Shown here one piece after another: positions 36,526 to 48,369 of a stretch of DNA of 64,000 nucleotides. The stretch is from Plectrocnemia conspersa. Taxonomy: Eukaryota > Arthropoda > Insecta > Trichoptera > Polycentropodidae. How positions within the stretch are numbered: position 1 is the stretch's first letter; every line of letters starts with the position of its first letter. Where the stretch lies: the NCBI GenBank assembly GCA_009617715.1, contig VTFK01000068.1, positions 682,001-746,000 on the forward strand, in the 5' to 3' direction. The position numbers and the translations under genes are program-made. The notes under the pieces are model-generated. The model did no database searches. It was not told the origin of the DNA and saw nothing but the letters and a program-made list of their open reading frames with translations.

Positions 36526-38637
36526 AACCAGGCCTGGTGCGGGTGCAGACTAGTAGCCCTCGGGCCTCTATTTGAACCGATGATTTTTTTTATTTTCAAC
36601 TATTAAATGTATTATTATTATTACATGTTGACCTCAAATATAAATAATTAAACGATTTGAAATCACTTATTTTTGCATGTGTATATACTACATAGTACAG
36701 TAACGCGCAAATTTATTTGGCACAGTAGAGAAAGATTAATTAAATAAGCTTGCAATGCGGTTCCACCATGTCAGATAGAATTCGAAAAATTAGCAACATA
36801 TAAGAATAATGAAAACAAAATTAACACGCAAAACGTGTTCTCCCATACTTCCACCACTCAATAACTCAAAAAAAAAAAAATTTAAATGCATGCGTCTGAA
36901 AAGGTTAACGACTCTTACGTGTAAGTACTCGTAAGTAGTCCGAATTGTGTAAGCGGCCCGCAATCAATTTTTAGTGGAGACCACTGGTACAAAACAAATA
37001 GTATGCTTATCTGTATGTATGTAAGTGTATGTATTCGATAAACTGGCCAGCTTATATCGGTGGAATAGGTTGCCGTATTATCATTATTCTTTCTATCACC
37101 AAATAACTGTTTTCTTACGCCGCGTCGGCTATAGTGCGCGTTCACTTTAAAGCTCGTCGTCTACCGTTCCATTTGTGCGAATCGCGATAACGCGTTTCTT
37201 CATACACTACATTAACTTCTCTTCCTTTTTTGTTTTCTTCTCCCTCACGAACGCCTTATACATTTTCGTCTTCCCTAACCCTGTTGTATATATCATTCTT
37301 ATCCGCAATTAAACCGCCGCCGAAGATTACCACCGACTAATGCTGAGATTATTGCCCCAGATCCATAATTTACAACAGAAACGTACACCATTTGTGTTGC
37401 GAAATTGGTTTACACATGGCGTTTTATCTGAGCCGGTAACTATTTTGTCGAGCCGAATAAAATTGAGAAAGAAATCTTTTCTCCGAATTTATAGATCAGA
37501 TGTGTAATCAAATATCTATTTTTTATTACATCGCTGTGTTTATACACCGAAAATTTGTTCGCGTCTTTCTAGCGCTTATCTTTCGGATCGTTTCCGCAGG
37601 ACAAGAGTCGTAAAGAGCCGAGAGCAAAATTTATACTACACAGACGTATAAATATACACTTTTCAATCGTAAACCATACCGCCGTAGCTAGTAAATATCC
37701 GTAGCTCGAAAGGTATGAAGAAAAAAATTGTTCTCTCTCTTTGAATATTTCATTTTCGGTAGGTGCCCTTCTCTCTTGCTCCCTCTCTCTCTCTCTCTCT
37801 CTGCTCTCAACGTTTGCGACATATTTACATTTCGAATGCGACTTCCGGACGCTCCTGGGTCTTGGGGGTCTCCTGAATAAATGGACTCCTTTCGGGAGTG
37901 GCCTCGCTCGACTTGACCCGGCACAATAAATCAACGGTTTATTTTTGGGCATTGCCGAAGTAAAAAAATACAGTAATGCTGTAAAGGCGCACCTAGCGGG
38001 TGTGGTCTTAAATCAACGACGTCTAGAAAAACGCAGAAAATTATACCACAAAAACATTTTTCTAAAGTAAAAAATATACCATCATATAGACTGGTTTTAA
38101 GGTATAATCCTATCTCGTTTGTAATTTTGTCTCTGTCAAAAACGTAGTATAAAATGTGCGTTTTTATTGACAATAATAAATTACATAATATATAAGTAAT
38201 AAAATGAAACTGAAATAAGAAATTGGGTGTGTGCGTTTCAAATAAACTATAAAAGTATTGCTTACATTATAACATATCATAGCATAACATTGTGTCAAAT
38301 GAGAAAGAGTTGTAGTTATGAAAGTCGAGTCTCATTGGTCTCTAGTTCCTCAAGTCGACCTGACGAGACTTTGGTTGTTTGTATCTACATACATATTTCG
38401 AACCTTAAGCAATTAGAAGAGAACGCCTAGTTAGGAGCAATCGTATTATTGTACAACTCCACCTCTAGTACATCCCTCAGTGAAAGCTAAACTTTCAGAT
38501 GGACGTTTGTGGTTGACCATCCAATAATTACAAAATATATGTACTATAATAACAACGTAATTTGCTTATGAAAAAAATGTTTAACGCTATGATGCTAGAT
38601 AGAAAAGGTAAATTTTATTTATTTATTTTAAATATTC
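36526..38637. other. Unique DNA with a GC-richer, CT-repeat-containing block
   Basis: 37100-37930 is GC-richer than its surroundings. It contains a CT microsatellite (about 37780-37803). The minus strand at 37840-37930 has all three frames open over the GC-rich part, including a frame reading VKSSEATPERSPFIQETPKT. It is followed by a possible GTAAAT donor. None of the exit phases fits the next known Eip63E coding exon (which needs one base), so it is not called as an exon. It could be a promoter or untranslated first exon. Confidence 0.4.
37780..37803. repeat. (CT)n microsatellite
   Basis: Run of CT dinucleotides, extended on the left by CTTCTCTCTTGCTCC. On the minus strand it is a GA tract, the type of sequence that GAGA-type factors bind in insect promoters (inference). 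Confidence 0.9.
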
Positions 38638-38840
38638 CATTGCAACATGACAGACGTAAGCCTAATGCGTTACAAAGGGTTAAATCTGTATCAACTGGGT
38701 AAGTCAATCAGATATAATAAATACTCACAAGTAAGTATTAACCACCAGACTGAAAGTATGGGAATCATTGACATCTATATTATTAATTATAAATTATTAT
38801 ATGTAATATAATCTATAATCAATATATGTCACTGCCGCCA
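38638..38840 (-). repeat. tRNA-derived SINE, copy 3 (body only)
   Basis: Minus-strand body of the SINE. It begins at TTGCAACATGACAGACGTAAG and includes CAATCAGATATAAT, CCACCAGACTGAAAG and TGTCACTGCCG. The tRNA-like head is missing. It lies directly next to the inverted repeat at 38873. Confidence 0.8.
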
Positions 38841-38872
38841 TTTTTCATATTATAATACAAATTCTTGAGTGA

Positions 38873-39845
38873 TTTTATAGGTTAAAAATCTACAGTGCGA
38901 GTATTGCTCGGGACTGATCCCCGGTTGGGCACTGATGAACTCATATATAATATCAAAAGCGTTTGGTGACTCTTTTAAACGTAATTATCATTTTTGTTTA
39001 AAATGAACATTCTCACAATACAAACATTTACTCAAATGCAATATGAAAGTTGCAGTATTTAGAATTATTTCAGGCGAGCTATTTACTTTGCCATATAGCT
39101 CTAAATATTTTGTATAAATTAATATGGGATTCTCACAAGGTCAAATTTGCGACTGATAAGTCTTAGGATAATACGTATTAGGCTTAGTCTAGTACTGAAA
39201 GTCCCACAAACGTGTTATGCTACGCCAGATGTAATCGATTTTTCTATTAAAAGCTTTTATATTCTTTTACAGTACGAAAAGTCTGTATAGTTTCCATTGA
39301 CAACATGAATCTATCTTGCTTCATTCAGCACAACCATGGTTTTCAGGACCTCATTAGAGAAATTGTGCCGCTTACCGCAGTTTTCATTGATAGCGCGTCG
39401 TGGAAATTTATTCGAAAGCGCAGAATCACGTAGCGTCGTAAATCACTCGGGTAAGCCCCGACCGCTCTCAGGTCCTAAGCTCCGACTTTTGCGACCTGGC
39501 CACCTCCTTGCCGAAATCACACGGCTGGGAATAATGGCGTTAATAGGTATCGAAGAGACTGTCCGTATACTTTATCTGTTTCGCCTATGCCCTTCCCCCA
39601 TAAGCGGCACATAAAGGAAGATATACAATCGGAAGGCGATCGACTCCCTTCCATCGGCTATTCCTATATATTTTTCTTTTATTTTTGTGGTGATGTGATG
39701 ATTTATTTTAGTCCAAAATAATTTAGACTAAAATGATATTAAAACATATAATAAAATATAATACTTATGTATTTATCAGTGCTAATGTATTGCCCAACCG
39801 GGCATTCGTTCCGAGCAATACTCGCAGATTTTTAACCAATAAAAG
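38873..39845. mobile_element. Unclassified element bounded by ~60-bp inverted repeats
   Basis: The left arm (38873-38935) reads GGTTAAAAATCTACAG, GAGTATTGCTCGGGAC and CCCGGTTGGGCACTGAT (with small differences). The right arm (39778-39845) is its reverse complement with small indels. A single further arm occurs at 47217-47250. The interior includes a GC-richer segment with a 92-codon plus-strand frame (39336-39614) lacking a known motif. No clear target duplication seen. TIR transposon or foldback element is most likely. Confidence 0.65.
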
Positions 39846-42253
39846 TACTCGAGAACCGTTGACTACATTTTATGAAAAATAGCGTTATTAATATGTATCA
39901 AAAGGACTGTTTCGTCCTTTCACCATAAGCAGCATAATCAGAAGCCGGTCAACTCCTTCCTTTTTCTCTTTTTTGCGGTGATGTTTAATAATGCGTTCGC
40001 GGCTCATTAAGCACGCGGTAAAAAGGCCCGCGGCTCGCTTAGTAATTTTTTTACGGGGCGTAAAAAATGACGAATTCGATACGTGTCACTTGAGTTTACG
40101 CATGTATCGATTTTGTGACGTCTACGAAGGGGAGTTTTTTTTTTCACTTTATTTTACCAAGCTTTCTCAACGCCTTAATCTATTTAAAGAGTCTTACAGG
40201 CGTAACGAGTTTCCTTGGAAATTTGGGACGTCTTCCTAGATGTAACGTAATCAACATTCTTTGAAAATTCAACCCATTATCTCACTCTGCCAATATCTGA
40301 ACGTTGGCGGACCAAAATTAAGGAGCTGTGCGGATCATGACGCGAAATCCTTTAACTGTAAAACAGTGACCGTAATGTTGGAGGTTAATATCCTTTAAGG
40401 GCTTAATGATGATGAGAACTCGTTATGAATCTTGGCTGCTTTAACTACAAGACATCATGTCATTGTATATATTCACATAAATAACTGATGATGATTTCAG
40501 ACAGTTTAATATAAAATTTTAATTACAACCATCGCAATAATTCAATACTAATACTAGACTCACCCTAGCATCGATCCCTTACACACATGCACATTTAGCT
40601 ATATTAGTAAATTAGTTTATGCGGCGACACAAATACGCCTTTAGCGTGCCATTGACACGCTCGATACTTACTCAGACAATTAATTCCACAGTATGTAGTT
40701 TGAAAACATTCTAGATTCTTTTGTGCTGTTTGAGAGCCATCCACACGATGGATATATTTATTCCAGAAAGAATTGATGGGCGCGCGACGTGTGCGACACA
40801 GCTATTCCATCAATTCGTGCTTCAAAAATTTCACGAAAACAGCGTACGTAAGCGACACGTTCTCGCACAAAAATGCTGAGATGCCGAGAGAGATGAAACT
40901 TTGCGAGGCGAGTTCGCCTGTAATAAAGTGCATAAAGGCGCTCGGATCGAAAGCAGTAATTTTTAAAAAGCTCTATTCAAGGGATCGGCAGTGAAACTTT
41001 TGAGACGGCCATCGTGTGCAAATTTTATAGTACATTTGCAACTGAGCTCTTATATTTATATGAATTTATTAAAAGGGCTCGCCAAAAGCCATGTGAATCA
41101 TGCGTATGTTTCGGAAGAGGTCCTTTGAGTCTCATATTAAACCCACCGTGACCATGCCGTTACACTACATTTAAAAATGACCCAAATTTAATAATTGTAT
41201 AATTCAAATCTTTTTTTAACTCTTTAATTTTACTATATAAATATCGATATATTACATATATGTTCGGAAAAATATTATCTTCCCTTAAAGCAAATACCAT
41301 ACATCCGATTCACATGATTCAGCAATTCTCGCCAAAGTAGCAAAAGCTTGTATATCGGATTTCGGCAACTAATGGGTTAACCGTTTCATAAAGAATAGTT
41401 ATTGATTATGGTTAAAATAACCTTATATTATTATTCTTCCTGATCTTTCATAAACAGAAACAATCTAGCTATGAGAATCATTAAACGTATCTCTACATAT
41501 GCTGTACTGTTTAAGATTCAACTTACAAACTACCTTAAAATATATAGCAACTTTTACTAAAAGTTTATTACAAGAACGTGGTATTAAAGCTAAAGATGCA
41601 CACATTTTAGTCATGCAAGAAAAGCGTCATAAGAGTTTTTTTTCAAACAATACCTTTGAACCAAATAATGATCAATTATCCCCCAATTTCCTGATTGTAT
41701 TGAAATAATGTGATTACCTCATAGGAACAAGCATCAAAAGATAAAAAATGCACCAAGTCAGAACACGCATGATTTATAACAGTCGACGTTTGATAAATGT
41801 TTAGGGTTGCCAGGTGTCAAGTTTCAATGCGGACGTTCTGCTGTTTTGTGTGACCCGGGAGTTTTTGAGAACACGCTCGTGCGTTGTTTCTAGCCAAATA
41901 TCTGCAGATATAAATATATTATATATTTATTTTAAGTTAATTTTATTTTAATTGATTTAACCTTTTCTTGCCAAAATCCGATATATTGGGGTTTGCTACG
42001 TTTTACATTTTAATGGACTTTATGGCATAACATATTTTTATTTATTTAATTTCTACATAATTGTATTAAAACCAAAGAATCAATAAAATCCAAAGCGGCT
42101 CGACAAACAAACGATTAATATTAATTTCCTTCTGTATGTCAATTTTCCTGTTATATGAAACACTTGACCGCTTCAAAGTTTACTTTCCAAGAAAAGACTA
42201 TAAGCATATATTAATTATAAATTTAAATACACATTATTATTTATATAACTGTC
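39846..42253. other. Unique DNA, no gene seen
   Basis: GC-richer blocks at 39985-40250 and 40760-41010, unique in the window. Elsewhere AT-rich. No exon, RNA gene or element recognised. Confidence 0.6.
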
Positions 42254-42380
42254 GCCAATTCTCAGACTGAAAAGTCTGTTGGTTAACACTTACTTGCAGA
42301 TATTAATTATGTCTGATTGACTTACCCAGTAGGTACAGACCCGTTGTAATGCATAGAAGTTAAACTTGTCAAGTTACAAC
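42254..42380 (+). repeat. tRNA-derived SINE, copy 4 (3' part), interrupted by a hAT element
   Basis: Plus-strand SINE 3' part with CTCAGACTGAAAAGTCTG, GTCTGATTGACTTACCCAG and CCGTTGTAATGCAT. It stops at GTTACAAC, where the hAT element 42381-43203 inserted. The sequence resumes after the second GTTACAAC at 43204. Confidence 0.8.
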
Positions 42381-43203
42381 TAGGGCATCCAAATACCCGG
42401 ACAAATTCATTACCCGGTTCTACGGATATTTCCCGATAAAGAATCGGGTACCCGGTTCGGTTCCGGGTAATTTTTGTAAGCCGTTAAGAGTATAATTTTT
42501 ATTATATTTGAATCTTTGATTAAATATGACGTGATATATTTAATTTTACTTTAATAATTAATATATTTTTTTTTAAAATAAGGTATTGAAATAAAATCAA
42601 TATATTATGTAATTATTAATACTTTACTCAATCGAAATATGTTTACATTCCATCGGTAGGTACATATATACATATACTTACATACTACATACATGTGTAA
42701 CAGTACAAAACCGAAATATTTATTTTAACACATGAAAAATGAAAAATACTAAGGAAATAAATTTTATTAAAATTATAAAAGAAATTAGATGATTGTATTT
42801 ATTATATGTATTATATGTAGGTAGAGAAACATAGTTTTAGTGATGTTCTTTTTGTAAAAAGTTATATTTTAAAAACACTAACGAATCTAATGTTTTATAT
42901 TTTCACCCTACAACGCATTAAAATTTATTTTTATTTGCAACTGCAGCCTTTGAAAATAATCCTTATCTATGCATTCGCTTATCTCGAAATCTATAGGTCG
43001 CTAAGTGCCTTCCCTTTTTTGGTCGTTCATAGACGTTAGTCGCTTAAGAACGCCGATTCGGCTCTTCCATTTAATTTGAAATAATGAAAAAAATTATTTA
43101 AATGAAATTAACCGGATACCCGTCAAAAATTACCCGGTTTTCGGTTCCATGAAAAACATGGCTGGTAACCGGGTACCCGGTTCCACCCTGTTCGAATGCC
43201 CTA
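42381..43203. mobile_element. Non-autonomous hAT element with perfect 8-bp TSD
   Basis: The ends are TAGGGCATCCAAATACCCGG on the left and TAGGGCATTCGAACAGGGTG on the right (reversed), hAT-type TIRs. GTTACAAC is duplicated exactly on both sides (42373-42380 and 43204-43211), the 8-bp duplication expected of hAT. Subterminal regions are rich in ACCCGG/CCGGGT words in both orientations, probable transposase-binding repeats (inference). The AT-rich interior has no transposase. 823 bp. Confidence 0.92.
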
Positions 43204-43315
43204 GTTACAACAATAGATTAAAAAAATAGTCGGTAAAAAAATTCAAGAATAAGACTATAATTCATTTTCAATATGCTTTTCTTCGATTTATCTAGTATTA
43301 TCTACTAACAATTAA

Positions 43316-43538
43316 GGACGGAATAGCGTAGTCCATAACGTCTCAGACTAATAACTCTGAAGTTACGGGTTCGAACCCCAGCAGCGGCACTCGAATTTTC
43401 ATTTATGAAATGCAATTCCCAGACTTTCAGTCCGGTGGTTAATATTTGAAAGTATTCATTGTGTCTGATTGACTTACTCAGTTGGTACAGATTTGCCCGT
43501 TATAACGCATTGGACTTACGCCTGTCAGGTTACAACTG
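43316..43538 (+). repeat. tRNA-derived SINE, copy 5 (with head)
   Basis: Best-preserved plus-strand copy. The head 43316-43392 starts GGACGGAATAGCGTAGTCC, has an anticodon-arm-like stem (TCAGA with TCTGA), and a B box GGGTTCGAACCCC. The body contains CCCAGACTTTCAGTCCGG, then GTCTGATTGACTTACTCAG, TTGGTACAG and AACGCATTGGACTTACG, ending GTCAGGTTACAACTG. The stretch TTACTCAGTTGGTACAG in the 3' half is itself close to a tRNA A box. A bona fide tRNA gene is unlikely, because the loop has 8 nt and the acceptor stem is poor. Confidence 0.88.
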
Positions 43539-45169
43539 AAGATTTAATGAAAATAAATAAAAATCAGATAATCGAGAGTATATTTACAAAATAAATATAA
43601 ATAAGAAAGTTAGTATCTAGTAGATCTATCTCCATAATAAATCAGTTGTAAAATATAAATGTCATATTAAGGTGCTAGAAAAGCTTTAGAATATGTATGG
43701 AAAAATACGGTTTGAGAGTGTTTGTTAGTTTTCTAAGAGCACAGAGGCGAACTTACATTTAACACTGGCAATCGAAAAATATTTATATGTAGCAATAAAT
43801 CACCTAACGGTCTAAAAAAAATATGACATGTCCGTAAAAACCCTGCAAAACACGCTTTTGCATCAATTAGTACAGCGCAATATTTTTTTTCCTATATGTA
43901 CAAACCAATATCGCGAGTTAAAAAAACTTTTGGACAAAAGCCATCAGCTGGTACGTGCTAGTCGTCGAAAGTACAAATTGAACGTACACGCTACGCAACC
44001 CAGCGCGACAATCGAATTAAATAAATATAAAAAAAGCATACAACACTCCAACAACAATAAAAAAAAGCTTCAACTCCGGCGTACGTTTTACAAATTGGAG
44101 CAAATAAAAGGTATGCGGGATACCTCCGGAACTGTATCGAGTGCGTCCGCGTGACGAGGGCAGGGTACTAATAAGGCTTTTCACGAGCGGAATGTATTGC
44201 GGGAAGGCCAAGATTTGCGCAGCTTTCGCGCAGGGGTACCCCAACGGGCGATAAATAAAACGAACGGAAAAGAAGAGCCACGTCTACGGTGGAAGGTCTG
44301 GGCAAACAAATGGGATAAAGCAAATAAATATATCCTCGGTTTGCTCGCAGCGTACGTGTCGTCGTCGCTCCTGCTGAGCCTCCGGGGTGGAAACAAAGCA
44401 CAAAGGTCTGCTTCTTCTTAGCCGAGGTGGCGAAAGGAAGCTTGACGAGCGATTAATGCGGGAGAGTAGAACCGAAGAGAAACTGTGTAACGTTTGTCGG
44501 ATGGAATGTAATTGAGGCGATAATTAGCGACGGGATTGGATTGTTTTGAACGTTGGCGTTAATTGGTCGTACGAATTAGCTCATTATGTTATTTGAAGAC
44601 GAAGGTTATTATTAGAAGTGGGTTTCCTTTAATACTAATTTAACCATTTGAATCAACCTCTGATTATATCGATTGTCTTGTGTTTAATAAGAGCAAGATT
44701 GGTTTACTTCAATTTGTGGAAATTAAATAACATTAATCTGGTTTATGCTTAGTATTATTTTACACTTGCAAGACGTGGGTTTTTTTTCTCAATTTTATTA
44801 AAAACAATAGCCATTGTATTCGGTACAGAAGAGATTCAGTGAAAAGGTGAGTAATCGTGAGGATTAACATTATTTATGATAACATGGTTTTCGTAAACGT
44901 CTAGAATACCTCTATAGAAAAATCCAGGAATAGGAATAAATGTTGTCTAAGCCGTCTGCAAGAAAAACAAGGTTTGTCTAAAAATCTTGTTAGCTTCTCC
45001 TTGAATTATTCAAGTGCCAGCAGTTAATATGCGAAATATGGTATTTTTAATGGTTCAGGAGAACGATTGTGTGTCCTGTTCTTCCAGTTTATATAATTAC
45101 GATATACGTATGGTCATTAATAGCTATTTAAAAAATATAATGGGCGGTGACAATCTGCCAATGCTTGGC
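43539..45169. other. Unique DNA, no gene seen
   Basis: The 108-codon plus frame 43828-44154 is lysine/glutamine-rich and has no recognised domain. A GC-richer block at 44090-44560 carries overlapping open frames on both strands without family motifs. No element identified. Confidence 0.55.
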
Positions 45170-46540
45170 AATTTTAGTAAGTGTCTTGAAGAGTCACGAT
45201 CACGTTCTTTATTATTGCCCGGCGTTAGCGCTCGAAAACGCTCCTCTTGCAAAATAAAATAATATTTTCTAGAGCTGGATAGAATTATGTGGGATGGTTT
45301 TCATCTATTTTAGGAGTTTTATATGGTAAATTAATTCGTAACATCTTCGAATCTGGAATCTTAGCGAACCGAAATACTCCTTGTTGTCAATAGGTTTCAA
45401 ATAAATGAAGTTGTACCTAGTATACACAAAAAAGTGAGAGTACGGATCGCATTATGTACAGGTGATCCAATTCGAGTTTCCTATGTAAATAAGACAGCTG
45501 TCAATAATTACGCGTGTTCAAAGTGTCAAATGTTACGAAATAAATCACCGCTCAACGCGTTAAAATTGTTCAATTGTTCTACAGAAATAACAATTCTATA
45601 TGAACTGTGTATTAAAATGGTCAATTTCATCGTCCTACTGAGCGAACAATCCGCAGCGTAGTGAAAAATTTTGAAGAGACTGGAAGCGTTGGAGATAGGG
45701 TAAAGCCTATGAATCATTCATTCGAGAATATTACTGCTGTAAGTGAAAGCGTGGACGAGACCCGGATTGTCGATTCGTCGGCGTTCGCAGCTTTCGGGCT
45801 TTTCTTATGGCTCCCTTTGACGAAGTTTGCATATGGACTGCACCTCCACCCGTAAAAAATCAGATAACATAAAAACTGAATTTACGCAGATTGATGCTGA
45901 TTTTTCAAAGAAAATCTTATTCTCTGATGAGGCAATTTCCACCCCTCTGGGTATGTTATTAAGCAAAATTCTTATTTGATTCACTAGAGACCATTACATG
46001 CATTGGGGTCAGGCAGCGTCATTGGGCCTTACTTTATTGAAAACGATAAAAGTCGGTCTGTAACAGTCAATAATAAGCGCTATACGTGCATGATAACAAA
46101 TTACTGTTTACACGTAATCGAAGATATTGATGTGGAAGACATGTGGTTCCAACAAGACGGCGCCACATGCCACATGTTGGGTGCCACGTTGGATGTTTTG
46201 CGTGAAAAGTACGCCGTTGGATTTTTGTGGGACTATGCTAAAATACGCCGACAAACACGAAAAGTTGAGCACCTAAAAACCAACATCCATCAAGTTATAA
46301 CCGAGGTACTTCCAGAAATGTACAAAAAAGTCATCGAACAGATCGGCTGCTGCAAAAGGTGTAATGACAGATATTTAATTGATATTATTCGATTAATAAA
46401 AAAATCCGAATATATCTTAAAATTTGTATATTCTCGAAACGCTTTCTGAGGTTGCTGAAGAGTAGCATGAAAAGTCGCGATCGCGTTCCTCGTTCCTATC
46501 CATCGCAACCATGACGTCAGCTCTCGAAAACGTAAAAATA
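45170..46540 (+). mobile_element. Degenerate mariner-like element with related flanking repeats
   Basis: A mariner-superfamily transposase fossil lies at about 45420-46449. Both edges of the unit (about 45178-45240 and 46453-46530) carry a related sequence in the same orientation: GAAGAG, GTC(A/G)CGATC(A/G)CGTTC and AGC(G/T)CTCGAAAACG. That placement suggests a duplicated target region or subterminal repeats, but the true ends are not defined. Confidence 0.55.
45420..46449 (+). pseudogene. Mariner-like transposase (WFQQDGA group), broken
   Basis: Plus-strand transposase remnant in several frames. RPTERTIRSVVKNFEETGSV (about 45630-45690) matches the N-terminal HTH region. SFENITAVSESVDETR follows, then LHLHP. 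The longest open part (46003-46449) reads GSGSVIGPYFIENDKSRSVTV, then DIDVEDMWFQQDGATCHML with the second catalytic Asp of the DDE/DDD fold, and HLKTNIHQVITEVLPEMYKKVI of the C-terminus. The RSCDLTPLD segment with the third catalytic residue is missing, replaced by a deletion after FLWDYAK. Inactive. Confidence 0.75.
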
Positions 46541-48369
46541 TGATAAACTAATAATGAAATTAAACGTAAAGCATTCACACGTCGTTTCTTGTTAATCAAT
46601 AAAAACACATACTGCTAGCTTTAAGCTGCAATAACAATTCTCAGTTCACGGTATATTGTATTTTTACCCAATCCCTCTACAGACATAAATTTGGCCCGCC
46701 CCCGCCCGTCAGAATAAATAAAACCTTCAAGCACACACACGTACATAAAAACACACACATACATTGTAATTAAAACACGACATACGTACGGCGCGAAATT
46801 AAATTAGCGAATCAATTTGGGCGAAATTTTCCCATTTCCGATGCGAAGGGACAGGCGCTAAAGTTTGAGAGCTAATGTAGACTGCATTTTTGGTACCTCT
46901 CGAAGGACGCAAATACGCACACGAGTACTCGACACGAAATTAGAAACACGAGAATAGATATCGAATGAGCGAATTCTCGGCAGCTTGTTCGGCCTTTCGC
47001 TGAAAGTCTTCCGGGTACTTTGGCGCAAACAACGTTATCGAATTCAAGCCTCGTTTAAACAAGGCGACTCGACAAAATCTTTGGGCAAATACGACAGGAA
47101 GTGGGAGTATATGTATCAAGATGATCAATGAATAATTCATGCGTATTTACGCAATGTGTATTTGCACATTACACGTTTCAAATTGTAAGTAATATTGTTT
47201 TACACGATTAATTAATCGCCCAACCGGACATCCTCCCGAGCAATAGTATCTTATACGATATCCATCTACCATATCAAACTTTAATACATAAACTGATTTA
47301 AATATATTACTGCGGTACAAATAAAACAGAGATAATCCAACTAAAGAAAGCGCGAACAAGGCTTTGCTTTTGAGAAAATATGGACAAAACTAATACCGCA
47401 AAAATGACAGTACTGAGGAAAATCGAGACAACACGCCGCCGAAAACGGAACACGTGATTAAGTATACGGTAATCCAAAGTGGAAAATCTGACAGCCGCGA
47501 GCAAAGTACGTAATCCGATTCGTGGCGTAGCGGAGAAACATGCGGGGATTGGGCGAATTACTCCCTCACACAAGGAAAATCTGACGATTTCTATTTACGT
47601 TTAAAGTATGCATATTATTTTATTATATTTGCGTGTTTGCGCATATAACGCGTTAATCGAATTAACGGAGATGTTATAATTGGGCGTTAAAAATGGAGCA
47701 TACACGTTACCATTCTAATTTTAGTGCAAATTAAGTCAAACGACCGTTTAGCATAAAACAACTCAATATAATAGCATTTAACGCCCTCTGATTAGCGTAA
47801 CTAGCGCGACGATTGAATAACGCATGAAGGAACAGGAGAGAGCGACACGCGTGTTAAAGCTCTAAGTATATGTACATACTATGTATATATTACATAGTTT
47901 TTTTTTCTTCAAATAAACGTGTCATTGTTTGTGTTTTTGACGGAATTCAAAGTGGTACTTAGCTTTAGGACAGCGATACTTATCCTGCGGCCCACGGGCC
48001 GCATGCGGCACACCAAGATTTCGTATGCGCCAAACACTCATATTCGTTACCAAATATTTTCAAACACCTGGAATTGTTTTTAAAACTTTCAGTTACACCG
48101 AGTATAAGTAGAGATAACTTACAACCACCGGTGGTTTTTATCTCCATTATTTCAGTACTTCACTTATCTCACCAGAGACGTCTTTTCAGCTTTTTCCAGA
48201 GAGGGAGTTGGCCAATCAGTGGTGTTTATTTAATATTTAATAATCAAACACGTATTTTTTTGTCCAAATTCAAAGAGTCCCTATTTTTATAATCCACGTC
48301 AAAAACAATAAAATCAGCAGTTGAATATTAAGACTTTTAATAACAATATTACGAATGAAGCCAATGTAA
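46541..48369. other. Unique DNA, no gene seen
   Basis: GC-richer blocks at 46670-47130 and 47380-47580. 47217-47250 is a single arm of the inverted-repeat family at 38873-39845. No exon or RNA gene recognised. Confidence 0.6.
47217..47250. repeat. Solo arm of the 38873-39845 inverted-repeat family
   Basis: CGCCCAACCGGACATCCTCC then CGAGCAATAGTATC matches the right arm at 39790-39825 with few differences. Confidence 0.65.

Noticed and set aside
43316..43392. Possible genuine tRNA gene
   Set aside because: The B box is good, but the anticodon loop is 8 nt, the acceptor stem does not pair, and the sequence continues into a body shared with other copies. It is a SINE head.
43828..44154. 108-codon plus-strand frame
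   Set aside because: Low-complexity basic and glutamine-rich sequence with no homology I can name and no repeat association.
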